Below, piece after piece: positions 41,167 through 49,566 of a stretch of 64,000 nucleotides of DNA. The position numbers and the translations under genes are program-made. This stretch comes from Bradyrhizobium jicamae (GTDB lineage: Bacteria > Pseudomonadota > Alphaproteobacteria > Rhizobiales > Xanthobacteraceae). Location: assembly GCF_018130215.1 (NCBI RefSeq), contig NZ_JAFCKQ010000016.1:62001-126000 (forward strand). Direction: 5' to 3'. The first letter of the stretch is position 1, and each line of letters starts with the position of its first letter. The notes under the pieces are model-generated. The model ran no database searches. It was not told the origin of the DNA and saw only the letters and a list, made by a program, of their open reading frames with translations.

Positions 41167-41768
41167 GACGTCCCTCCTGCTCCCGGCGACGCACCTTTCG
41201 CCACGACCGCGCGGATTGCGCAGCCAATAAGCGTCTCGACCTGCTCGCGCGGATCGCGGCTTTCGCGGCCCGACAGGTAAGCGCGGCAGAAGATCTGGGC
41301 CGGTCCGATGATCTGGCTGAGGAACAGCGCCGTGTTCATCGGCAACAATTCGCCGCGCGCGAGCAGCGGCGCGCGCCAGTGCCCGATCGCCTCCGCCAAG
41401 CGCGAGTTCTCGGCGCGCTGGGCGCCGCGCACCTCCTCGCCCCATTCGGCGCGCGAAATCTCGAACAGGAATCGTGCCTCGCGGCGGCTTGTCACCACCC
41501 AATCCAGGTGGGCGCGGATCAGCCGCGCCACGCCGTCGCTCGCGCCGCAGGTCGCGTCGACCGAGGTGATGATCGCGGCGTGATAGGATTGGAGGATTTC
41601 AAGGAAAAGGGTTCCGGCGAGCTCTTTCTTCGAGGCGAAGAAATGGAAGAAGCTGCCGTTGGAGGCGCGCGCCCGAGTCCGGATCGCGGCAACGGTTGCG
41701 CCTTCGAAGCCGTCGCGATCGAACACCATAAGCCCTGCCGCCAACAGATCCTCGCGCGCCGTGGTCAC
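41163..41768 (-). CDS. TetR family regulator coupled to the thioesterase
   Basis: The 201-residue protein starts MTTAREDLLAAGLMVFDRDG and has the TetR helix-turn-helix in FEGATVAAIRTRARASNGSF, then FHFFASKKELAGTLFLEIL, the usual TetR sequence (YHHF/FHFF-SKKEL). The C-terminal domain (TetR_C) is unassigned. An operator-like array of dyads lies 24-45 bp upstream of the ATG. Its end overlaps the thioesterase start, so it probably represses both. Confidence 0.88.
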   Translation of the reverse strand: MTTAREDLLAAGLMVFDRDGFEGATVAAIRTRARASNGSFFHFFASKKELAGTLFLEILQSYHAAIITSVDATCGASDGVARLIRAHLDWVVTSRREARFLFEISRAEWGEEVRGAQRAENSRLAEAIGHWRAPLLARGELLPMNTALFLSQIIGPAQIFCRAYLSGRESRDPREQVETLIGCAIRAVVAKGASPGAGGTS

Positions 41769-41791
41769 CTGGTTTTTCCTCTCTTGGATCG

Positions 41792-41813
41792 TTACTCTAG
41801 AGTATTACTCTAG
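41792..41813. promoter_or_regulatory. Operator-like overlapping dyads for the second TetR regulator
   Basis: TTACTCTAG occurs twice, at 41792-41800 and 41805-41813. TACTCTAGAGTA (41793-41804) is a perfect 12-bp palindrome, and AGAGTA-T-TACTCT (41799-41811) is a second dyad around one base. Overlapping dyads suit cooperative binding by two TetR dimers. Confidence 0.75.
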
Positions 41814-41850
41814 TTCTGGTCAAACGTTTACGCGACCTCGGACTGGGCGA

Positions 41851-42918
41851 CTACTTGGAGAGCGGCGGCTCCGGCGTCCCGGCCGGGGCACCGGAAGGCG
41901 GTGGAGGCAGCGGCGCGGTGGAAGTCACCGGCGCCGGCGAAGCGGAGGCAGCCGGCTCAGGTGCGGCGGCTGCGGACGATGCGGCAGGTGCGGGCGAAGC
42001 CGCAGGGGTCACGGTTGCGGCTGGAGATGCCGGTGTCACCGCTGGAACGGGGTCGGCTCGCAGCGGAGCGGACTCGCTGCCGGCGCCCTCCTTCGGCGCA
42101 TCCACCTTGGCGCTGTCGGACTTGTCGGAAGCAGGCTTGTCCGGAGCAGATTTTTCGGGAGCCGACTTGTCGCTCACCGGCTTCTCGGCTTCGCCCTTGT
42201 CCTCGCTCTTGCTCTCGCTTTTGGCGCCGGCATCGGTCTTTGCGCTCTCCGCCTTGGGCTCGTCTTTCGAGGTCTCGCCCTTTGCAGCTTCGTCGGGCTT
42301 GTGCTCCTCGACGGGCTTGCCATGCCGGCCGAGCTTGTGGCGGCGACCGGGCTTGGGCTGCTCACCGGCCGCTTCCGGCGTCTGGCCATCCGGCTTTGCG
42401 ACATCGGGCGCTTCGCTGGGACGCGCCATGTGCCTGCTCCGGCGGCCGCGATGCCCTTCCTCGCCCTGCGGCAATCCATCGGCGTCCGGCCTAGCCCCCT
42501 CCTGCGGGAGCGCGCCCTCGCGATGGCGGCGGCCGGTGCGCTCGGCCTGCTCCGGATGGTCGGCCTGCTCAGGCGACTGCTTCGCCTCGCGCCGACCATC
42601 CTTGCCCTCCCTCGCCCCTTTCGGCTGATCCTTGGCCTGGTAGCGCGTATCGCTGGCGCCATTCGAGACCAGATAGGCCGACAGCACCGACGCCATCTCG
42701 CCCGACGTCGTGTAGTGCTGGCGCAGGAAGCCCGGCAGCGACGAGGCCGGCACGCTCTTCAGGAGGCCGCGCGGGCTCTTGTGGCAAGCCGTGCAAGTGC
42801 CGGCGAATATCTGTGAGGGGCTCTTGCCGGCCTCGAGGTTTTGCGCGTGCGCTGATCCTGCCGAGAGGCAGCCAATCAGAAGCATCACCGTCGCCAGACT
42901 GAGCGCTCGGCTGGACAT
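41851..42918 (-). CDS. Monohaem c-type cytochrome-like protein with long low-complexity tail
   Basis: The 355-residue protein has a signal peptide (LSLATVMLLIGCLSAGSAHA, cleaved near residue 25). A small haem-binding domain follows with CTACH (about residues 42-46), a single CXXCH site, and a possible distal methionine in TTSGEMASVLSAYLV near 75. From about residue 95 to the end (260 residues) it is low-complexity. First come basic/acidic stretches rich in Glu, Arg and Gly, then Lys/Asp/Ser repeats (SDKSAPEKSAPDKPASDKSD), then Pro/Ala. Such a tail on a small cytochrome is unusual. Redox role inferred from CXXCH only. Confidence 0.78.
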   Translation of the reverse strand: MSSRALSLATVMLLIGCLSAGSAHAQNLEAGKSPSQIFAGTCTACHKSPRGLLKSVPASSLPGFLRQHYTTSGEMASVLSAYLVSNGASDTRYQAKDQPKGAREGKDGRREAKQSPEQADHPEQAERTGRRHREGALPQEGARPDADGLPQGEEGHRGRRSRHMARPSEAPDVAKPDGQTPEAAGEQPKPGRRHKLGRHGKPVEEHKPDEAAKGETSKDEPKAESAKTDAGAKSESKSEDKGEAEKPVSDKSAPEKSAPDKPASDKSDSAKVDAPKEGAGSESAPLRADPVPAVTPASPAATVTPAASPAPAASSAAAAPEPAASASPAPVTSTAPLPPPPSGAPAGTPEPPLSK

Positions 42919-43176
42919 TCCTTACGTCTCCGGATTTGGAAAAATGGCGGCCCGCATGGTCGACCGGCCGCGGCGGTCACCTTTTATCGGATTATCCTGC
43001 GAATGGAAGCGCATCTATGGCGCATCCACGCTATTGTCACATTTCGGAATATCGGCTTTGACCACAACGCAATAGCACAATCCAAAGGCGTGCCTATCTT
43101 TGCAGCGGGGACACGTTGGAACAAAGAATTCCAGTGTGTTTAGGCACAAGCAGCTTGCCGTTCCGTTGGTGTTTCG

Positions 43177-44427
43177 ATGGATCGACTCTTGCGACACTTC
43201 TTTGGGCAGTTCATTCGCCGCGGTGCAATCACGTTCACGACCGCGAGCGGAACCAGATTCATCTGTGGCGACGGCAGCGGTTCTCCCGTGGCTGCGCGTT
43301 TCCTCTCCAAGTCCGCCGAAATCCGCACCCTGCTCGATCCCGAGCTCTATTTCGGCGAAGCCTTCATGGACGGCACGTTCGTCGTGGAGCAAGGGACCAT
43401 TGCGGATGTGCTGGCGATCCTGATGGGCCAGGCCAGGATGCTGCCGAACTTCGCCAAGCTGCAGGCCTGGCTCCGGTTCCTCGGACGGCGCGCTCAACAA
43501 ATCAATCTGCGCGGCAAGTCGAAGACCAATGTCGCCCATCACTATGATCTCGACGGCAGGCTCTACTCGCTCTTTCTCGACGCCGACAAGCAGTACAGCT
43601 GCGCCTACTTCGAGACCCCCGAATCCAACCTGGACGACGCCCAGCTCGCCAAGAAGCGTCACCTTGCCGCCAAGCTGATGGCCGGACCGCGCGACCGCGT
43701 GCTCGACATCGGCTCCGGCTGGGGCGGACTCGGCCTCTATCTCGCCGAGATGACCGGCGCCGACGTCACCGGGGTTACGCTCTCGACCGAGCAATTGCAG
43801 ATTTCCAACGCCCGTGCGGCGGAGCAGAGTTTGACGCAGACGGCGCGGTTCCTGCTGCAGGACTACCGCGACATCCCCGGCCCGTTCGACCGCATCGTCT
43901 CGGTCGGCATGTTCGAACATGTCGGAGTGGCCTTCTACGAGAAGTTCTTCAAGCGCTGCGCCGAGCTGCTGACCGACGACGGGATCATGGTTCTGCATTC
44001 GATCGGCCGCTCGACCGGACCCGACGTCACCAGCCCCTGGATCCGGAAATACATCTTCCCCGGCGGCTACATTCCGGCGCTCTCGGAAGTGATGCCTGCG
44101 ATCGAAAAGGCCGGCCTTCTGATCTGCGACATGGAAATCCTGCGGCTGCACTATGCCGAGACGCTGAAGGCATGGCGCGACCGCTTCATGGCGCGGCGCG
44201 AGGAAGTCGTCCGGCTCTATGACGAGCGTTTTGCCCGGATGTGGGAATTCTACCTGGCAGCCTCGGAGATGTCGTTCCGGGTCCAGAACATGATGAACTT
44301 CCAGCTCCAGCTCACCAAGCGCCAGGGCATCGTGCCGATGACCCGCGACTACCTTACGCGTGGCGAGGCACTGCTGCGCCGCAAGGAGCAGAACGTTCCG
44401 CCGCGGCTGCGACTTGCCGGCGAGTAG
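43177..44427 (+). CDS. cfa: Cyclopropane-fatty-acyl-phospholipid synthase family protein
   Basis: The enzyme adds a methylene from S-adenosylmethionine across a double bond of membrane phospholipid acyl chains. The 416-residue protein has an N-terminal lipid-binding domain, then the SAM site VLDIGSGWGGLGLYLAEM (about residues 172-189) and the catalytic core QYSCAYFE (near 144), SVGMFEHVG and the PGGYIPALSEV motif near 290. All core motifs seem present. Several paralogues may exist in one genome. It starts at ATG 43177; no operon partner is evident. Confidence 0.93.
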   Translation: MDRLLRHFFGQFIRRGAITFTTASGTRFICGDGSGSPVAARFLSKSAEIRTLLDPELYFGEAFMDGTFVVEQGTIADVLAILMGQARMLPNFAKLQAWLRFLGRRAQQINLRGKSKTNVAHHYDLDGRLYSLFLDADKQYSCAYFETPESNLDDAQLAKKRHLAAKLMAGPRDRVLDIGSGWGGLGLYLAEMTGADVTGVTLSTEQLQISNARAAEQSLTQTARFLLQDYRDIPGPFDRIVSVGMFEHVGVAFYEKFFKRCAELLTDDGIMVLHSIGRSTGPDVTSPWIRKYIFPGGYIPALSEVMPAIEKAGLLICDMEILRLHYAETLKAWRDRFMARREEVVRLYDERFARMWEFYLAASEMSFRVQNMMNFQLQLTKRQGIVPMTRDYLTRGEALLRRKEQNVPPRLRLAGE

Positions 44428-44465
44428 ATCGCCTCGGAACGGTAAGTTTTGGGAAGCCCGAAATC

Positions 44466-44687
44466 CTAGTTCCGCAAGCTGTAGGGCGAGCCGCAGTTGC
44501 CCAAGACCGTCGCCGGCCGAGCCAGATGCGCCGAGACGTCCGCGACCAGCCCGGGATCGCAGGGGGTGTGGCGAACGTCCGCGCGCGCGGCCAGTTCCAT
44601 GGCGTCGACCAGCCTCGATAGCCAGCGCGGGTCCAGTCGCGCCGGGCGGCCGATCCGATATCGCGATGTCTGAAACTCTGCTGCCAT
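44466..44687 (-). CDS. Small hypothetical protein
   Basis: A 73-residue frame begins MAAEFQTSRYRIGRPARLDP and contains WLSRLVDAMELAARADVRHT, with two cysteines. Base usage at third codon positions fits the local genes. I recognise no family. An upstream in-frame start at 44786 would add 33 residues but would overlap the divergent regulatory region. It diverges from the Flp-like mini-gene, with a CRP-like site between them. Real but unproven. Confidence 0.5.
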   Translation of the reverse strand: MAAEFQTSRYRIGRPARLDPRWLSRLVDAMELAARADVRHTPCDPGLVADVSAHLARPATVLGNCGSPYSLRN

Positions 44688-44771
44688 CGTCGCCGTATCT
44701 TGCCTGAGCGAGGACAACCCAAAATCGGCCGGGTGGTTCCCGCGATCCTGCCGCAAAAAAAATGCAGCTGT

Positions 44772-44787
44772 TGTGATCTGCTTCACA
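44772..44787. promoter_or_regulatory. Perfect TGTGA-N6-TCACA (CRP/FNR-type) site
   Basis: TGTGA (44772-44776), six bases, then TCACA (44783-44787) is the exact CRP half-site palindrome. It lies between the divergent small gene (start 44687) and the Flp-like mini-gene (start 44821), centred 41 bp before the latter. A functional CRP-family binding site is inferred; the specific regulator is unknown. Confidence 0.6.
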
Positions 44788-44820
44788 GAGGGCTGGCCCG
44801 GTCCGTCGTAATGGTTCGGA

Positions 44821-44943
44821 ATGGCCCCAAAACCGTACCAGACGATGTTGGATCCGCAGCGCGATATCGCGACCGATTACGCCCTGATCGCAGCCGGCGT
44901 CGCCGCCGCATTGATCGCACTTGCGTTTCTCATCCTGGTCTGA
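44821..44943 (+). CDS. Orphan Flp-pilin-like mini-protein (40 aa)
   Basis: This short frame encodes a 40-residue protein with an N-terminal hydrophilic stretch (MAPKPYQTMLDPQRDIATDY) and a C-terminal hydrophobic helix (ALIAAGVAAALIALAFLILV). The DYALIAAGVA segment resembles the Flp pilin core (EYALIAAGIA). However, Glu5 is replaced by Asp and the usual Gly at the cleavage site is missing. No tad/cpa genes are nearby. It could be a small membrane protein of another kind. A perfect CRP-like site lies just upstream. Confidence 0.5.
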   Translation: MAPKPYQTMLDPQRDIATDYALIAAGVAAALIALAFLILV

Positions 44944-45101
44944 GGACGCGGCGCGAACCGCCCCCTCGTCTCCAGATGAGTCCATCGGCGCGCGAAAAGG
45001 TTCAGGCCGAGTTGCGGTTTTGCCCTCAACATCACGTGCCAGCCGCGCCCCAGCCGGATTCGGACAAAACCCCGTCAAGCTGAATGCCGCCGTGCGTCCC
45101 G

Positions 45102-45127
45102 GATTCACACACCGCGTTGTGTGAATC
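45102..45127. promoter_or_regulatory. Perfect dyad with two GANTC sites in the dnaB leader
   Basis: GATTCACACA (45102-45111) pairs perfectly with TGTGTGAATC (45118-45127) around CCGCGT. Each arm starts or ends with a GANTC site, GATTC and GAATC, the target of the CcrM methylase. It lies 107 bp before the dnaB ATG. It could be a regulator site or an mRNA hairpin. Confidence 0.6.
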
Positions 45128-45234
45128 GTGCATAAGGCACATCCGTCCTTTCGCTTCGTGCCCGGCTGGCGCTTGATCGCCGCCCCACGACCGAAATTCC
45201 CAGTAACGACGAAATCAGAAGAATAAACTCGTCC

Positions 45235-46737
45235 ATGGCCCTGATTGATTCGAACGTCCACAAGCTCGCCCCCGACGCCGGAACGCCGGCCTACCGGAGT
45301 GCGCCGCACAACATTGAGGCGGAACAGGGCCTTCTGGGCGCGATCCTGGTCAACAACGACGCCTTCTACCGGGTGTCGGACTTCCTGGAGCCGAAACACT
45401 TCTTCGAGCCGCTGCACCAGACCATCTACGAGACTGCCGGTTCGCTGATCCGGATGGGAAAGGTCGCGACCCCGGTGACGCTGAAGACCTTCCTGCCTGG
45501 TGACACCGACATCGGCGGCATGACGGTCAGCCAATACCTCGCGCGGCTCGCGGCCGAAGCGACCACGATCATCAACGCCCAGGACTACGGCCGGACCGTC
45601 TACGACCTCAGCCTGCGCCGCAACCTGATCCAGATCGGCGAGGACATCGTCAACGTCGCTTACGAAGCTCCAGTCGACTTTGCACCGCGCGCCCAGATCG
45701 AGGACGCCGAGCGGCAGCTCTACTCGCTGGCCGAGACCGGTCGCTATGACGGCGGCTTCCAGCGCTTCTCGCAGGCGCTCACCATCGCCGTGGACATGGC
45801 GGCGAAGGCGTTCCAGCGCGACGGCAAACTGTCCGGCATCTCGACCGGCCTTCGCGACCTCGACGCCAAGATGGGCGGCTTGCAGCCCTCCGACCTCATC
45901 ATCCTTGCCGGCCGTCCCGGCATGGGCAAGACGTCGCTGGCCACCAACATCGCCTACAACATCGCCAAGGCCTATGTGCCCGAGGTCCAGGCGGATGGCA
46001 CCACCAAGGCGATCAATGGCGGCTCGGTCGGCTTCTTCTCCTGCGAAATGAGCGGCGAGCAGCTCGCCACCCGTATTCTGGCCGAACGCACCGGCATCCC
46101 CTCGAGCTCGATCCGCCGCGGCGGCATCTCCGAGCTGGATTTCGAGAAGATCCGCGACTGCTCCATCGAATTGCAGTCGCTGCCGTTCTATGTCGACGAA
46201 ACCGGCGGCCTCTCGATCTCGCAGCTCACCGCCCGCGCCCGCCGCCTCAAGCGGCAGAAGGGCCTCGATCTGATCGTGATCGACTACATCCAGCTGTTGC
46301 AGGGCTCGGGCAAGCGCGGCAACGACAATCGCGTCCAGGAAATCACCGAGATCACCACAAATCTGAAGGCGCTGGCAAAGGAGCTGAATGTTCCGATCAT
46401 CGCCTTGTCGCAGCTCTCGCGTCAGGTCGAGAACCGCGACGACAAGCGGCCGCAGCTTTCGGACCTGCGTGAATCCGGCTCGATCGAGCAGGACGCCGAC
46501 GTCGTGATCTTCGTCTATCGCGAGGAATACTACCTCGCGAACAAGGAGCCGCGTGCGGGCACACCCGAATACGAGAAGTGGCAGATGGACATGGACCTCG
46601 CCCACGGCAAGGCCGAAGTCATCATCGGCAAGCAGCGTCACGGCCCGACCGGCACCGTCGACCTGCACTTCGAAGCGAGCGTCACCCGGTTCGGCGATCT
46701 CGCGCCCGACGGTCAGGTTCCGGATCGCGGATACTAA
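45235..46737 (+). CDS. dnaB: Replicative DNA helicase DnaB
   Basis: DnaB is the hexameric helicase of the replisome. The 500-residue protein has the N-terminal domain (APHNIEAEQGLLGAILVNND, residues 23-42) and the RecA-like C-terminal domain. Walker A is AGRPGMGKTSLA near 223 and Walker B is LDLIVIDYIQLL near 340. SQLSRQVENRDDKRPQLSDL and ESGSIEQDADVVIFVYREEY follow. Length is normal and no intein is seen. alr follows after 48 bp. Confidence 0.97.
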   Translation: MALIDSNVHKLAPDAGTPAYRSAPHNIEAEQGLLGAILVNNDAFYRVSDFLEPKHFFEPLHQTIYETAGSLIRMGKVATPVTLKTFLPGDTDIGGMTVSQYLARLAAEATTIINAQDYGRTVYDLSLRRNLIQIGEDIVNVAYEAPVDFAPRAQIEDAERQLYSLAETGRYDGGFQRFSQALTIAVDMAAKAFQRDGKLSGISTGLRDLDAKMGGLQPSDLIILAGRPGMGKTSLATNIAYNIAKAYVPEVQADGTTKAINGGSVGFFSCEMSGEQLATRILAERTGIPSSSIRRGGISELDFEKIRDCSIELQSLPFYVDETGGLSISQLTARARRLKRQKGLDLIVIDYIQLLQGSGKRGNDNRVQEITEITTNLKALAKELNVPIIALSQLSRQVENRDDKRPQLSDLRESGSIEQDADVVIFVYREEYYLANKEPRAGTPEYEKWQMDMDLAHGKAEVIIGKQRHGPTGTVDLHFEASVTRFGDLAPDGQVPDRGY

Positions 46738-46785
46738 TGGTCCCGCGCGGTTGAACGCCGCAAGGCCCGCGCGTACAACTGGCGC

Positions 46786-48042
46786 ATGAACATCGTGACC
46801 GACGCCAAATCGCAACTGACGCCCGAAGCCAGCCCGATGGCGGCGCATCCGACCGCCACCGGGATCCTGACCGTGGATCTCGACGCCATCGTCGCCAACT
46901 GGCGCAAGCTCGAAAAGACCGCGGTGCCTGCCGAATGTGGTGCGGTGGTCAAGGCCAACGGCTATGGCTGCGGCGCCGAACAGGTCACGCGGGCGCTCGC
47001 CAATGCCGGCTGCAACACCTTCTTCGTCGCCAATATCGAGGAGGCCGCCGTGATCCGCGCGGCCGCGCCCCGGGCCACCGTCTATTCGCTCGGCGGCTTC
47101 TTCCAGAACACCGGCGATGCCTACGCCAGGATCGACTGCAAGCCTGTGATCGGCGACCTCAACGAGCTCGCCGAATGGGACGTGTTCTGCCGCCGCTCCG
47201 GCTGGTCCGGCGGCGCGGCCATCCATATCGACACCGGCATGAACCGGCTCGGCCTGACCGTGACCGAAGCGCAGGGCATCATCCCACGCATCAATGCCGG
47301 CGATCACGGCATCACACTGGTCATGAGCCACCTCGCCGCAGCCGAACTGCTCAACAATCCCGCCAATGCCAGGCAGCTGTCGGCATTCCGCGAGATCGCG
47401 AGCCTGTTCACCGGCGTGCCGGCCTCGCTGGCGAATTCCTCCGGCGTGTTCCTCGGCGCCCAGTTCCAGTTCGAGATCGTGCGGCCGGGCTGCGCGCTCT
47501 ACGGCGTCAACCCGACGCCGGAGGCCGACAATCCGATGCAGCAGGTGGTCGACCTCAAGGCGCGCATCGTGCAGATCCGCAGCATCGATCGCGGCGAGAC
47601 CGTCGGTTATGGCGGCACCTGGACCGCGCGGCGGCCGACCCGGCTCGCCATTGTCGCAGCCGGCTATGCCGACGGCTATTTCCGCGCCGCCAGCGCCAAT
47701 GACGGCACCCGCGGCGCCGAGGTCGTGGTTGCGGGCAAGCGCTGCCCGATCGCGGGTCGCGTCTCGATGGACCTGATCGCGGTCGACATCACCGATCTCG
47801 AAAAGAATGCCGTTCGGCGCGGCCACATGGTGACGCTGATCGGCGAAGGTATCACGGTCGACGAGGTCGCGCATCATTTCGGCACGATCGGCTACGAGGT
47901 GCTGACCAGCCTCGGCCGCCGATTCCACCGGATCTACAAGGGCGGCAATGCGGTTGCAGAGAAGACCGAAGCAGCACCTCCGGCGCTGCCGGTCGAGCCA
48001 CCACCCCTGTCGACTGCTGCGCAAGCCCCGGCGCCGAGCTGA
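46786..48042 (+). CDS. alr: Alanine racemase
   Basis: Alr makes D-alanine for peptidoglycan with a pyridoxal-phosphate cofactor. The 418-residue protein has the PLP lysine in CGAVVKANGYGCGAEQ (Lys56), the C-terminal domain with VGYGGTW (catalytic tyrosine) and IAGRVSMDLIAVDI. The last 30 residues are Pro/Ala-rich and probably disordered. It follows dnaB, and an intergenic palindromic repeat follows it. Confidence 0.95.
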   Translation: MNIVTDAKSQLTPEASPMAAHPTATGILTVDLDAIVANWRKLEKTAVPAECGAVVKANGYGCGAEQVTRALANAGCNTFFVANIEEAAVIRAAAPRATVYSLGGFFQNTGDAYARIDCKPVIGDLNELAEWDVFCRRSGWSGGAAIHIDTGMNRLGLTVTEAQGIIPRINAGDHGITLVMSHLAAAELLNNPANARQLSAFREIASLFTGVPASLANSSGVFLGAQFQFEIVRPGCALYGVNPTPEADNPMQQVVDLKARIVQIRSIDRGETVGYGGTWTARRPTRLAIVAAGYADGYFRAASANDGTRGAEVVVAGKRCPIAGRVSMDLIAVDITDLEKNAVRRGHMVTLIGEGITVDEVAHHFGTIGYEVLTSLGRRFHRIYKGGNAVAEKTEAAPPALPVEPPPLSTAAQAPAPS

Positions 48043-48074
48043 CCGGATGCAGGGTTGCGATCGCCTGTAGGATT

Positions 48075-48129
48075 CTTCTTTTGACGCGTTTTCTTCACGC
48101 GAACCGGCGTCCACTTCGCTCGAAAACGC
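48075..48129. repeat. Dispersed palindromic repeat between alr and the exonuclease gene
   Basis: GCGTTTTC (48086-48093) pairs with GAAAACGC (48122-48129). The interior CGCGAACCGG...TTCGCTC forms weaker pairing. The sequence matches the in-gene repeat at 28979-29031 on the opposite strand over about 40 bases. It lies directly before the exonuclease start. Confidence 0.75.
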
Positions 48130-48135
48130 CCTGGC

Positions 48136-48906
48136 ATGAAGATCGCGACCTTCAACATCAACAACGTGAATCGGCGGCTGCCGAACCTGTTGCGCTGGCT
48201 GAAGGCGGCGAAGCCTGATGTCGTTAGCCTGCAGGAGCTCAAGGCCGGCGACGCTGAATTTCCGTATGCGGCCATCGAAACCGCCGGATACGGCGCGGTG
48301 TGGCAGGGACAGAAGACCTGGAACGGGGTCGCGATCCTCGCGCGCGGTGCCGAGCCGGTGCTGATCCGCAACTCCCTGCCCGGCGACCGCAATGACCACG
48401 AGGCGCGCTACATCGAGGCAGCGGTGCGCGGCATCGTCGTCACCAGCCTTTACCTGCCGAACGGCAATCCGCAGCCCGGGCCGAAATTCGACTACAAGCT
48501 CGCCTGGTTCAAGCGGCTGCAGGCGCATGCGAGGAGCCTGCTCAGCGAGGGCGTGCCGGTGGTGCTCGCGGGCGACTACAATGTGGCGCCGACGCCGCTC
48601 GACATCTACCCGACCCGCTCCTGGGACAAGGATGCGCTGATCCAGCCGAAGAGCCGCGCCGCGTTCAAGGCGCTGGTCGATCAGGGCTGGTGCGATGCGA
48701 TCCGCACGCTTCACGCCGACGCACCGATGTTCACCTTCTGGCACTACAAGCGCAACCGCTGGCCACGCGACGCCGGCCTGCGCCTCGATCATCTCCTGCT
48801 CAGCCCTGTACTGGCGCCGCGGCTGAAGAAAGCCGGAGTCGACCGCGAGATCCGCGGCGAGGACGACGCCAGCGACCACGCGCCGGCGTGGGTGATGCTG
48901 AGGTGA
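48136..48906 (+). CDS. xth: Exodeoxyribonuclease III family protein
   Basis: This endonuclease/exonuclease/phosphatase-fold protein should cut abasic sites and digest 3' ends in base-excision repair. The 256-residue product starts MKIATFNINNVNRRLPNLL, with the metal-binding Glu in VVSLQELKA (Glu34). AGDYNVAPTPLDIYPT and the LRLDHLLLSP and SDHAPAWV end motifs hold the catalytic Asp and His. It follows the repeat after alr, and a 660-bp repeat-bearing gap follows. Confidence 0.93.
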   Translation: MKIATFNINNVNRRLPNLLRWLKAAKPDVVSLQELKAGDAEFPYAAIETAGYGAVWQGQKTWNGVAILARGAEPVLIRNSLPGDRNDHEARYIEAAVRGIVVTSLYLPNGNPQPGPKFDYKLAWFKRLQAHARSLLSEGVPVVLAGDYNVAPTPLDIYPTRSWDKDALIQPKSRAAFKALVDQGWCDAIRTLHADAPMFTFWHYKRNRWPRDAGLRLDHLLLSPVLAPRLKKAGVDREIRGEDDASDHAPAWVMLR

Positions 48907-49566
48907 TGGATTGAATTGCCACGCTCGTTGCACGATTGTGAATCGTACGCCCGCATTCTCGCGACATGATTTGCCCGAGCTTTGCATTTCGTTCCGCCCT
49001 CTCTTCGAAGAGGGCGCAGGGAAAGCCGGGTGCCGATCGCACCCATGGGCCCCGTGCAATGTAGAAAGCACGGGGGTAGGACCACAGGTGTAACCGGGAA
49101 CAACCCGGCTTTCCCTGCGCGATGGGTTACGGCTTATACGTGCTCGCCCCGGCGAGACTGGGCTGTTTTGTCACCGTCCATCGCAAAGATGCTTTCGCAT
49201 CTCGCGGGAGACACCTGCCACCAGGGCGTCAGGCCTGCACGATTTCGTCGTCCGCCATCTGCCGCGACCGTCAATCGCGACATCGGCGTCCACCGCATCT
49301 CACCGCAACACTCGTGACGATCGCGAAGCGCCCCTCAAGCGGGTGAGTTGACGAATTCATACATCATTTTTTTGTTCGTGAAAACAGAAATAAATTTTCC
49401 GCGGGGGCTTGACGGATTTTCGGCTGATTTGCCCGGAAGGACAAGGTTGCATGGCTCGCACGCGCGCGCCGCGAATAGCCGCGGGTGTGGCCGGCCGGGC
49501 ACAGCTAGCGGTCGAGCAAATCGACTAGGCTCGCGCTGATTTTGATTTGGTGCATCGGGGCCGCTC
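48907..49566. other. 660-bp intergenic region holding a multi-hairpin repeat
   Basis: This long gap between the exonuclease gene and the Omp25-like gene holds the stem-rich repeat listed below. An AT-rich patch follows (about 49340-49420, with TTTTTTT and TTGACG motifs). Short frames in it look like translated repeat, not genes. Confidence 0.75.
48996..49340. repeat. Multi-hairpin dispersed repeat (structured-RNA candidate)
   Basis: Stem 1 is GCCCTCT (48996-49002) with AGAGGGC (49009-49015). Stem 2 is a perfect 18-bp inverted repeat: GCGCAGGGAAAGCCGGGT (49014-49031) with its complement at 49103-49120. Nested inside is stem 3, CCCCGTGC (49050-49057) with GCACGGGG (49068-49075). I remember near-identical long repeats in many places of Bradyrhizobium genomes, including the downstream AT-rich section. 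Whether it is transcribed as an RNA is unknown. Confidence 0.8.

Noticed and set aside
43015..49071. A 2018-residue open frame on the minus strand across cfa, dnaB, alr and xth
   Set aside because: It is antisense to several well-conserved genes, its product is His/Asp/Gly/Arg-rich nonsense, and it comes from the strong third-position GC bias of the plus-strand genes.
48982..49317. Short frames within the multi-hairpin repeat (including MGPVQCRKHGG...)
   Set aside because: They are translations of a structured repeat; the stems and not the codons explain the conservation.
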